From contig CAJLZE010000050.1 of the NCBI GenBank assembly GCA_905210995.1, positions 1-16,585 of the forward strand: a stretch of DNA of 16,585 nucleotides. Reading direction: 5' to 3'. This DNA comes from an uncultured Anaerotruncus sp. (GTDB lineage Bacteria; Bacillota; Clostridia; Oscillospirales; CAG-272). Numbering within the stretch: position 1 is the first letter of the stretch; each line of letters begins with the position of its first letter. This document shows positions 1-5,360 of this stretch, piece by piece. A program made the translations under genes and the position numbers. The notes beneath the pieces are model-generated. The model was not told the origin of the DNA. It saw only the letters and a list, made by a program, of their open reading frames with translations, and did no database searches.

Positions 1-94
1 AGAATAACGGGGAGAAAACAAGACCGGGTGTGGCTGATAACGGCAGACCGGTGTAATTTTGATGAAGAAACAACAAAAAACATAAACTGGGGTA

Positions 95-123
95 TTCCCA
101 ACAGAGAAAAAAATTGGTAGAAT
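95..123 (+). promoter_or_regulatory. Candidate sigma-A/sigma-70 promoter of mscL
   Basis: TTCCCA at 95-100 (4 of 6 to the -35 consensus), a 17-base spacer and TAGAAT at 118-123 (5 of 6 to the -10 consensus). It lies about 85 bases before mscL, in an AT-rich stretch with no other gene. It belongs to the foreign left-end piece, so it says nothing about the main genome. Confidence 0.35.
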
Positions 124-209
124 GATGGTGAAAAATGGTATTGTCCAGCAGTGAAACGTGCTGAACAGATACGAAAACCTGCAGAGAACAGTCATCAGGA
201 GATCTTTCA

Positions 210-617
210 ATGAGTAAACTACTGAAAGAATTCCGTGAATTTGCCGTACAAGGCAACATGATCGACATGGCAGTCGGCATGATCATCGGTGCTGCATTTA
301 AGGATCTTGTAAACTCCTTAGTCAGTGATATGGTGATGCCTGTGATCGGACTCTTCACGGGCAAGCTGGATTTCAGCAATATGTTTATTTCGCTGAACGG
401 AGAACATTACGCGACTTTAGCTGAGGCACAGGCAGCGGCAGCTCCGACCGTAAACTACGGTCTGTTTATCACAGAGATCATCAACTTTGTTATTATGGCG
501 TTTGTGATCTTTATGGTGGTAAAACAACTGAACCGGGCTAAAAAAATGTTCGATAAACCGGCGGCTCCGGCAGCAGCACCTACACCCTGCTGTACTCCCG
601 TCAGCCCGCCACCCTGA
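210..617 (+). CDS. mscL: Large-conductance mechanosensitive channel MscL, C-terminus replaced at a sequence junction
   Basis: MscL is a homo-oligomeric membrane channel that opens under high membrane tension and releases solutes during hypo-osmotic shock. The product starts MSKLLKEFREFAVQGNMIDM, followed by AVGMIIGAAF, the typical cytoplasmic helix and pore-lining TM1 of the family. After a periplasmic loop comes TM2 at about residues 84-106, then a charged KQLNRAKKMF stretch. ATG 210 is preceded by AGGAGA at 197-202 with 7-nt spacing. True MscL sequence stops at about residues 120-125 (nt ~570-585). The last ~10 residues (TPCCTPVSPPP) come from reading a different gene in another frame, so the family's C-terminal helix is missing. 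Base composition is lower in GC than everything to the right. The family call is certain; the truncation looks like an assembly artefact rather than mutation. Confidence 0.9.
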   Translation: MSKLLKEFREFAVQGNMIDMAVGMIIGAAFKDLVNSLVSDMVMPVIGLFTGKLDFSNMFISLNGEHYATLAEAQAAAAPTVNYGLFITEIINFVIMAFVIFMVVKQLNRAKKMFDKPAAPAAAPTPCCTPVSPPP

Positions 618-1036
618 ACTATCTGATCTGCTCCGCAGACCCGGACCTGTACCACGGCACCCAGTGCGTGGACACGCTGGTGGAGTACGACAACCGCGGC
701 AAGATCCGCGAGGGTCTGGCCACCACATGGGAGTGGGATGCGGATACCCTGACCTGGACCTTCCACCTGCGGGACGAGAACTGGGTGGACTGCAGCGGTG
801 AGGTGCTGGGCCCGGTCACCGCACAGGACTTCGTGGATGCGCTGCAGTATGTGCTCACCCCGGCCTATGCATCCTCCACGGCCAGCCTGGTCACCCCCTA
901 TGTGGCCGGTGCCGAGGATTACTACAACTATCTGTTCTACAAAGCCAGCGCCGCCAACGGCACCGTGGCCGAGGACGGCACCACCTACGCCATTGATGCC
1001 AACGGCACCGTGACCGCCGCTGCCGCCGACGGCAAA
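557..1036 (+). CDS. Internal fragment of an oligopeptide ABC transporter substrate-binding protein (SBP_bac_5 / OppA type)
   Basis: Reading from 557 in the frame of codon 581-583 gives YTLLYSRQPATLNYL, then the segments DPDLYHGTQCVDTLVEYDN, GLATTWEWDADTLTWTFHLR and VTAQDFVDALQYVLTP. This pattern (early 'L..YDN.G.I..GLA..W', then 'TWTFHLRD...W', then 'T..DFV.AL.YVL.P') is typical of the N-terminal lobe of extracellular peptide-binding lipoproteins of the OppA family, which hand peptides to an ABC importer. There is no signal peptide or start (a stop lies at 554-556), and nothing of the family remains after ~1036; a full protein is over 500 residues. Very GC-rich with Faecalibacterium-like codon choice (inference). 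It overlaps the end of mscL on one side and abuts reversed radA on the other, so it is best read as a stray fragment in a chimeric contig. Confidence 0.75.
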
Positions 1037-1207
1037 GGCGCGCCGCGCCTCAGCCGCCGCCGATTTTGCTTCTTCGGCGGGAGACAGCTTTTCGACCGCA
1101 TCCTCGACAAAGGAATTCCATGCGCCGCACTGCGGGCATTTTCCGAGCCATTTGGGGCTTTCGCAGCCGCAGGACGTGCAGACGTATATCGTTTTTATAC
1201 CTTTCAT
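1037..1207 (-). CDS. radA: DNA repair protein RadA, N-terminal zinc-ribbon fragment only (cut at a sequence junction)
   Basis: RadA (Sms) is a RecA-like ATPase with a zinc ribbon that helps branch migration and processing of recombination intermediates. The first 57 residues are visible. They contain C10-x2-C13 and C24-x2-C27 in the setting VCTSCGCESPKWLGKCPQCG, followed by AWNSFVE, the diagnostic RadA N-terminus. The start at 1207 is supported by GAAAGG at 1222-1217 on the minus strand, 9 nt upstream. The Walker A, KNRFG and Lon-like C-terminal regions should follow but are absent: past ~1037 the same frame only reads the complement of the peptide-binding-protein fragment. It lies 50 nt downstream of cwlD without a terminator between, so it was probably co-transcribed with cwlD. 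The gene is presumably intact in the real genome. Confidence 0.85.
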
Positions 1208-1257
1208 AGACTTGCGCCTTTCTTGTTTCTGACATCATTATACACGATTTTCACCGG

Positions 1258-2016
1258 TCAGTCAATAGGCGGCGTGCCTTTCGGCTCCAGATAAGCAAAC
1301 GCCGTCACAAGCGCAAGCTTTTTGCGGTAGGCGGACGTTGACAGCGCGACGCACTCCTCGGGATTTGAAAGAAATCCGCATTCTATCAGTACTGCGGGCG
1401 TTACGGCACGGTCAAGCAGAAAGATATTGCTGCCCGCAGGCTTTATGCGGCGTTCGTTTTCGGGCTGAAGGTATGTTTCCACCGCCGACTGTATGCTGCG
1501 CGCCAGCGTCAGGCTCTCAGCGCGGTTTTTCGAATACCATACCTGGAGCCCGTGCCACCGTGCCTCGGGGAAGGCGTTCATGTGTATGCTTATGAAGTCC
1601 GCCTCGGGGTGCGCTGCGGCACAGTCGAGCCGCGCTCTGAGGTCGAGCACCTTTTTTCTGCCCTTGAAGTCAACATTGCGGTCGTAAAGCAGAATGTCCT
1701 CGGTGCGCGTCAGCGTAACGTCAACGCCGCACATCCGCAGTATATCGGCAAGTGTCAGCGACAGCGAAAGATTCACGTCCTTTTCGGTAGTTCCGTCGGC
1801 GCCCGAGCAGCCGCCGTCCTCGCCGCCGTGACCGGGGTCTATCACCACGGCGTATTTTGTGCCGGCGGGCACGGCTGCCGAGGCTCTGACCTCCGTTGTA
1901 CTGCCGACGCTGCCGAACACCGCCGCCATGCCCGCGCAAAGCAGGCAGAACGCCGCCGACAGCGCGGCAGCCGATACGAGCATATGCGCGATCCCGCGCC
2001 TTTTTTCGTGTTTCAT
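1258..2016 (-). CDS. cwlD: N-acetylmuramoyl-L-alanine amidase, CwlD type (Amidase_3)
   Basis: This zinc amidase cleaves the N-acetylmuramoyl-L-alanine bond of peptidoglycan. CwlD of endospore formers acts in the forespore to start making muramic-delta-lactam, the cortex mark read by germination lytic enzymes. The 252-residue product has an N-terminal signal-anchor (about residues 11-33) and one Amidase_3 domain (about 55-245). Visible motifs are VVIDPGHGGEDGG (zinc ligand H63), E78 (second ligand), SIHMNAF (ligand H145) and LIECGFLSN (catalytic E212). Length matches the family, and there are no SPOR or SH3 wall-binding domains, as expected for CwlD. The start at 2016 follows a strong GGGAGGG at 2030-2024 (7 nt). 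It is separated from the upstream acyl carrier gene by a terminator, so it should have its own promoter. An alternative is a general Amidase_3 autolysin; CwlD fits better by size and anchor. Confidence 0.85.
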   Translation of the reverse strand: MKHEKRRGIAHMLVSAAALSAAFCLLCAGMAAVFGSVGSTTEVRASAAVPAGTKYAVVIDPGHGGEDGGCSGADGTTEKDVNLSLSLTLADILRMCGVDVTLTRTEDILLYDRNVDFKGRKKVLDLRARLDCAAAHPEADFISIHMNAFPEARWHGLQVWYSKNRAESLTLARSIQSAVETYLQPENERRIKPAGSNIFLLDRAVTPAVLIECGFLSNPEECVALSTSAYRKKLALVTAFAYLEPKGTPPID

Positions 2017-2046
2017 TTCAAAACCCTCCCGTATATGTTCTTATAT

Positions 2047-2052
2047 ATTATA
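2047..2052 (-). promoter_or_regulatory. Candidate -10 element for cwlD
   Basis: A perfect TATAAT reads on the minus strand from 2052 to 2047, 30 nt before the cwlD start. No good -35 element sits at the expected distance (CATCAT at 17 bp is poor). Either the promoter is weak, or it belongs to another sigma factor. cwlD is a forespore gene in known spore formers, so a sporulation sigma is possible, but its consensus is not evident here. Confidence 0.35.
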
Positions 2053-2078
2053 GGATACGCCGGTGGATCATGATGAAT

Positions 2079-2128
2079 AAAAAATCGGGTGTTAAAAAAC
2101 TCGTTCTGAGTTTTTTAACACCCGATTT
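2079..2128 (-). terminator. Intrinsic terminator of the acyl carrier protein gene
   Basis: A perfect 21-bp inverted repeat (arms 2082-2102 and 2108-2128) closes a 5-base loop. On the minus strand the hairpin follows the stop codon of the acyl carrier gene by 11 nt and runs into six T residues (complement of A 2079-2084). The stem is long, with a GC-rich base (CGGGTG/CACCCG) and an A/T-rich middle. It lies between the acyl carrier gene and cwlD, so it insulates cwlD from the strong promoter upstream. Confidence 0.85.
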
Positions 2129-2139
2129 ACCGTTACTGT

Positions 2140-2373
2140 TCAGTTTTTGCTCTGAAGGCTTTCGAGGTACTTCACAACGTCGCCGACGGTGACGAAATTG
2201 TGTATGTCGTCATCCTGAATGTCAACGCCGAAGGTCTCCTCGCAGCGCATGACAAGCTCGGCAAGCTCAATGGAGTTGATGCCGAGATCGTTTGAAAGCT
2301 CGGCGTCGGGCGTGATCTTATCCTCTTCTACCTGCAGTTCATCAACGAGCAGTGCTTTGAATTGTTCGAACAT
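2140..2373 (-). CDS. acpP: Acyl carrier protein, stand-alone
   Basis: A 77-residue acidic four-helix carrier. Its phosphopantetheine arm holds acyl groups as thioesters for fatty acid, lipid or specialised pathways. The attachment serine is S34 in LGINSIELAELVM. The usual DSL is replaced by NSI, which is more common in secondary carriers than in the main fatty-acid AcpP. Further typical blocks are EEDKITPDAELSNDLG near the start and TVGDVVKYLESL at the end. An in-frame ATG at 2394 would add seven residues, but GGAGG at 2386-2382 lies inside that extension, 8 nt before the ATG at 2373, so 2373 is the start. It is not next to fab genes here; its neighbours are wall enzymes. It has a perfect-consensus promoter and its own terminator, so it is probably expressed at a high level on its own. 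Housekeeping AcpP or a dedicated secondary carrier cannot be decided from sequence. Confidence 0.85.
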   Translation of the reverse strand: MFEQFKALLVDELQVEEDKITPDAELSNDLGINSIELAELVMRCEETFGVDIQDDDIHNFVTVGDVVKYLESLQSKN

Positions 2374-2414
2374 TAAAACAGCCTCCGAAATCATTGTGCA
2401 TTACAACACCTTTT

Positions 2415-2462
2415 ATTATAACTCCAAATATGCGACGTGTCAATAGTTTTTGGCGCATATTT
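2415..2462 (-). promoter_or_regulatory. Perfect-consensus promoter of the acyl carrier gene, with a 9-bp inverted repeat around the -35 box
   Basis: On the minus strand: TTGACA (2443-2438), a 17-base spacer and TATAAT (2420-2415), matching the vegetative consensus at all 12 positions, about 40 nt before the gene. A perfect 9-bp inverted repeat (AAATATGCG at 2426-2434 and CGCATATTT at 2454-2462) straddles the -35 box, one arm inside the spacer and one upstream of the box. Its placement suits a repressor site. The promoter is well supported; the operator is inferred. Confidence 0.8.
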
Positions 2463-2490
2463 CAAAATAACGTCACTGCAGCGCGGTTTT

Positions 2491-2517
2491 GCGGCGAAAG
2501 CTTGCGCTTTATGCCGC
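2491..2517 (-). other. Hairpin just past the dac stop codon
   Basis: An imperfect hairpin made of GCGGC/GCCGC outer arms and AAAGC/GCTTT inner arms around a 4-base loop, 10 nt beyond the 3' end of the carboxypeptidase gene. There is no run of T on either side, so it is not a classical intrinsic terminator. It may mark the 3' end of the ireB-ribF-dac message or aid Rho-dependent ending. Confidence 0.35.
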
Positions 2518-2527
2518 ACGGTGTGCG

Positions 2528-3889
2528 TCAAAGATAATATCTGCCGTGCTTTTTTTGCTTTGACGCGCGAATGAACGCACGTATCGCATAGTAGAGCAGC
2601 GTTATCACCACGGCGCTCACGACGGTGGCGATGAATACGCGGCTCTGCGAGAATTCGCGTATCTCCTCCATCTGCTTGAGAAGGCGGCTCCCCTCAACGT
2701 CGCTTTTTGTGACGAGCGGTATGACGGCAAGCTCGTCGTCGCCGTATTTCACCGTAAGAAAGCCGCACTCAACCCCCGCGCTCACAGGTGCTTCGAGCGA
2801 ATCGACGGTGAGCTTTGAGGTGAAGGTGATATCTGTGCCGATCACAGCCGAGGTGGGGAGGTAGCAGTGATATGACGATGCGGGCACGAGCAGGACCGAA
2901 TCGGCATCGGATGAGAGCGTTACGGGGACCTCGCATATCACGGTGGAGGTAGAAACGACCTCCCGGTAGCCGTAATTTCTGAACGCCCAGGCTATAATAT
3001 CGTTTGCGGTGGAGTATGCGGTGTTTTTGCCGCCTTCGAGCTCCTTGCCGCCCATGATGACGCAGATATACGTTGCACCGTCCTTTGTTGCGACGGTTGT
3101 GAGGGAATAGCCGGCGTCCTCGGTCATGCCGACGTTCATTCCGTGGCAGAGCTGATTGTAGTTTTTGGTGCCGGTCACCTTTGAAACGAGCTCGTTGCGG
3201 TTGCTGACGGTGTATTTCTTTTCGGTCCCCTCGAGCGTGTATTTCGGCTCTGAGGTCACACGCATATAGAATTCGTTGCCAGACAGCACGAGTGCCAGCT
3301 TGGATACATCCGCGGCTGTGGTGCGCATAAGTCTGTCGTGCATACCGGTGGGGTTGGTGTAGTGGGTGTTCGTCATGCCGATCTCACCGGCTCTTGCGTT
3401 CATACGCGCGATGAATGCCGTGAGGTCGCTGCACGCAAGGATCGCCAGCGCCACGACCGCGTCGTTGTAGCAGCCGGTATATGCGATATAAAAAAGGTCG
3501 CGTATCGTCATTGAATCACCCGCCGCAAGCCCGTAGCGCGTGCCGGTGACGCCCGTTATCATTTCGGCGGTTATCGTCACCTTTTCGTCAAGACGGTCGG
3601 AGAGCGCCTCAAGCGCCACGAGAGCCGACATGAGCTTGACGGTCGAAGCGGGATAGACGAGCTTTTCGGGGTTTTTGGAGCATACCGCCTTTTCGCTTTC
3701 GCAGTTATACAGATACGCCGCCTCAACGCCGTCAAGAGAGGGCACGGGCTCAGCTTCGGGAGCATCTCCGTCCGCCGCATAAACCGCCGCGGGCAGTGCA
3801 AGCTGCAAAAGCAGCACGGCGGCAAAAACAAGCGCCGCCGTGCGCGGCAGTGCTTTTTTTATCTTTGTATATATATATTCCAATCTCAT
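2528..3889 (-). CDS. D-alanyl-D-alanine carboxypeptidase family protein (peptidase S11, DacB/DacF-like) with altered active-site motifs
   Basis: S11 penicillin-binding proteins trim the terminal D-Ala of peptidoglycan stem peptides outside the membrane. This 453-residue protein has a signal peptide (about residues 13-39, ending AAVYA), a catalytic domain (about 50-290), a beta-rich C-terminal domain and a C-terminal anchor helix (about 416-440) with a basic tail, the usual PBP5/DacF layout. The SxxK motif is intact (S82-T83-V84-K85 in YPASTVKLMSA). The second motif, normally SxN, reads C140-Y141-N142 (TGCYNDAVVALA). The third, normally KTG, reads N252-V253-G254 (GMNVGMTEDAGYSL). Loss of the KTG lysine suggests changed or reduced activity, or a binding role. 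The ATG overlaps the ribF stop by 4 nt (ATGA, 3889-3886), so translation is probably coupled. Family certain; enzymatic activity doubtful. Confidence 0.85.
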   Translation of the reverse strand: MRLEYIYTKIKKALPRTAALVFAAVLLLQLALPAAVYAADGDAPEAEPVPSLDGVEAAYLYNCESEKAVCSKNPEKLVYPASTVKLMSALVALEALSDRLDEKVTITAEMITGVTGTRYGLAAGDSMTIRDLFYIAYTGCYNDAVVALAILACSDLTAFIARMNARAGEIGMTNTHYTNPTGMHDRLMRTTAADVSKLALVLSGNEFYMRVTSEPKYTLEGTEKKYTVSNRNELVSKVTGTKNYNQLCHGMNVGMTEDAGYSLTTVATKDGATYICVIMGGKELEGGKNTAYSTANDIIAWAFRNYGYREVVSTSTVICEVPVTLSSDADSVLLVPASSYHCYLPTSAVIGTDITFTSKLTVDSLEAPVSAGVECGFLTVKYGDDELAVIPLVTKSDVEGSRLLKQMEEIREFSQSRVFIATVVSAVVITLLYYAIRAFIRASKQKKHGRYYL

Positions 3890-4848
3890 TTTATACCGTT
3901 TTCTCTGAGATATTCCCGCGCCGCGGCGGAATCTCTGCTTATCTGCGCGACGAGCGCAGAGGGACCCGCAAACTTCATCTCTCCGCGCAGCCGTTTGTAC
4001 AGAAAAACGCGCGGCGACTCACCGTAAAGCAATACGTCCACGGCATCGAGAAGATGCGTTTCATAACGGAAGATGCCCGTCATGTCCATCGTCGGCGCAA
4101 CGCCGGCATCGGTAACGGCGGGAAGGAGCGCGTCGCTGCTCGGCAGCTTTACGGCGCTGACGTAAACACCGGCGGCGGGACGCAGCGCGCCGTCGGCAGG
4201 GAGCTGATTTATCGTCGGAAAGCCGAGCTTTTTGCCGTCCCCTCTGCCGTGCCTCACCGTGCCGCAAACGGAAAAGGGATGCCCGAGCAGGGCATTGGCT
4301 TGCGGGATATCACCCTCGGCGATCAGCCTGCGTATGCGGCTCGAGCTTACCGTTTCGCCGTCCGAAAGAAGCGGCGCGCAAACGCTCACGCGGTCGGCGC
4401 CGAAAAATGATTCAAGGTCGCGCGGCGTTCCCTCGGCATTTTTGCCGAAGGTGAAGTTGAAGCCGCACGCCGCGGCGCGGCAGCGGCAGTCACCGTAAAG
4501 CAGCCCGCGCATAAAATCGGCGGGAGGCATTTCCCTCACTGCCGAAAAATCCGCGACAAGGGCAAAGGCAAGCCCCGCCTCCGCAAAAAGACGGCATTTT
4601 TCAGCCGTGTCGGTTATTATGGGCACGTCCTTGCCGAAAAAAGCCGCGGGCGGCTCGCTGAAGCAAAACGCCCCGGGCAGAAGAACGTCGCCTGCCGCCG
4701 ACAGCCGCCGTGCAAGCTCTGCCGCAGACGATGTTATCATGCGGTGCGCTCTGTGAAAACCGTCAAAACAGCCGAGAGCCAAAGCGCAGTCAAAAGAGCC
4801 GGGCGCGGGGCAGTCCGGTGAGAGGGGGATGAATTCGATACCGTGCAT
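3886..4848 (-). CDS. ribF: Bifunctional riboflavin kinase / FAD synthetase (RibF)
   Basis: RibF phosphorylates riboflavin to FMN and then adenylates FMN to FAD in the cytoplasm. The 320 residues match the usual ~310. The N-terminal nucleotidyltransferase domain shows ALGCFDGFHRAH (residues 24-35; the usual GxFDGxHxGH with A in place of the last G), CGFNFTFGKNAEG (128-140) and VSSSRIRRLI (167-176, the ISSTRIR element). The C-terminal kinase domain shows GRGDGKKLGFPTIN (201-214), the riboflavin-kinase PTxN motif, then GVYVSAV and YETHLLD. It follows ireB by 8 nt and overlaps dac by 4 nt, so the three form one operon. The FFGADRVSV-ISSTR layout argues for the bifunctional enzyme, not a lone kinase. 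No FMN riboswitch is visible upstream. Confidence 0.93.
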   Translation of the reverse strand: MHGIEFIPLSPDCPAPGSFDCALALGCFDGFHRAHRMITSSAAELARRLSAAGDVLLPGAFCFSEPPAAFFGKDVPIITDTAEKCRLFAEAGLAFALVADFSAVREMPPADFMRGLLYGDCRCRAAACGFNFTFGKNAEGTPRDLESFFGADRVSVCAPLLSDGETVSSSRIRRLIAEGDIPQANALLGHPFSVCGTVRHGRGDGKKLGFPTINQLPADGALRPAAGVYVSAVKLPSSDALLPAVTDAGVAPTMDMTGIFRYETHLLDAVDVLLYGESPRVFLYKRLRGEMKFAGPSALVAQISRDSAAAREYLRENGIK

Positions 4849-4856
4849 ACGGTGGC

Positions 4857-5129
4857 TTATACCCCCAGATAATATTTGACCAGAGCCTCAAGCAGCTCGT
4901 CGCGGTCAAAGCGCGTGATGAGGTTGCGCGCGTTTTTGTGATTGGTTATATATGTGGGGTCCTCGGAAAGGATATAGCCCACGATCTGGCTTATGGGGTT
5001 GTAGCCCTTTTCGATAAGAGCGGTATACACTGCAAGCAGTGTTTCGCGTATCATCTTGTCATTGTCGCTGAGGCGCGTGAACTGACGTGTTTCGCGGTTT
5101 AGCTCCTTGCCGATCTCTTTGCTTATCAT
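4857..5129 (-). CDS. ireB: IreB-family regulatory phosphoprotein (DUF965, YrzL)
   Basis: IreB is a small cytoplasmic protein of Firmicutes. In Enterococcus it is phosphorylated by the PASTA-domain Ser/Thr kinase IreK and acts negatively on cephalosporin resistance. This 90-residue product has the family signature: LLAVYTALIEKGYNPISQIV, then GYILSEDPTYI and NARNLITRFDRDELLEALV. The N-terminus carries RETRQFTRL, where T14 lines up with one of the phosphorylated threonines of Enterococcus IreB and T18 is a further candidate. The start at 5129 has GGGAAAGG at 5145-5138 upstream. In many Firmicutes the gene sits between alaS and ruvX; here it leads an operon with ribF and dac, linking wall-stress signalling with a wall enzyme (inference). 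Confidence 0.9.
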   Translation of the reverse strand: MISKEIGKELNRETRQFTRLSDNDKMIRETLLAVYTALIEKGYNPISQIVGYILSEDPTYITNHKNARNLITRFDRDELLEALVKYYLGV

Positions 5130-5137
5130 TATTTATG

Positions 5138-5208
5138 CCTTTCCCGCACGCCGGGGCGTGCAAAATTATTTCCACTTTAATTATAACCCATACCGCAGGC
5201 ATTTGCAA
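5138..5208 (-). promoter_or_regulatory. Promoter and leader hairpin of the ireB-ribF-dac operon
   Basis: On the minus strand: TTGCAA (5208-5203), a 17-base spacer and a perfect TATAAT (5185-5180), with a start expected near 5173. In the short leader, a GC hairpin (GCACGC at 5146-5151 and GCGTGC at 5156-5161, 4-base loop) lies directly against the ribosome binding site GGGAAAGG (5145-5138). It could affect ribosome access; the promoter is better supported than the hairpin's role. Confidence 0.65.
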
Positions 5209-5244
5209 GTCTTTTGCGTCGGTTTAATAAAAAATTAAAATTAT

Positions 5245-5273
5245 GTGACCGGGCAGGAAGCGCCCGGTGTCAC
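5245..5273. other. GC hairpin in the divergent intergenic region
   Basis: CCGGGC (5249-5254) and GCCCGG (5262-5267) pair around a 7-base loop, extended by GTGA/TCAC with a 2-base bulge. It lies upstream of both divergent promoters (ireB and the MATE gene). On the minus strand a T-rich stretch follows, but not directly, so it could be a weak terminator against readthrough or an operator. Role unknown. Confidence 0.35.
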
Positions 5274-5300
5274 GCGGAGCAAGAATATTTTCGCAGGGGG

Positions 5301-5329
5301 TTGCATTTTTTGCTGTGGGATTGTATAAT
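5301..5329 (+). promoter_or_regulatory. Promoter of the MATE exporter gene
   Basis: TTGCAT at 5301-5306, a 17-base spacer and a perfect TATAAT at 5324-5329. The start would fall near 5336, leaving a leader of about 25 nt. No clear Shine-Dalgarno lies before the ATG at 5361, so translation initiation may be weak. Confidence 0.7.
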
Positions 5330-5360
5330 ATGATGAAATCTGTTCGGACGGGTACTTCGG

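Noticed and set aside
455..1207. A continuous 250-residue minus-strand reading frame that starts as RadA
   Set aside because: Only the first ~57 residues are RadA. The rest is the complement of the peptide-binding-protein and mscL fragments, so the long frame is produced by the joins.
668..1294. A 208-residue plus-strand frame beginning inside the peptide-binding-protein piece
   Set aside because: After ~1036 it reads the complement of radA and has no family resemblance; the first ATG is internal to the fragment, not a true start.
2491..2517. Classical intrinsic terminator after dac
   Set aside because: The hairpin is imperfect and no T run follows on the minus strand; kept only as a hairpin.
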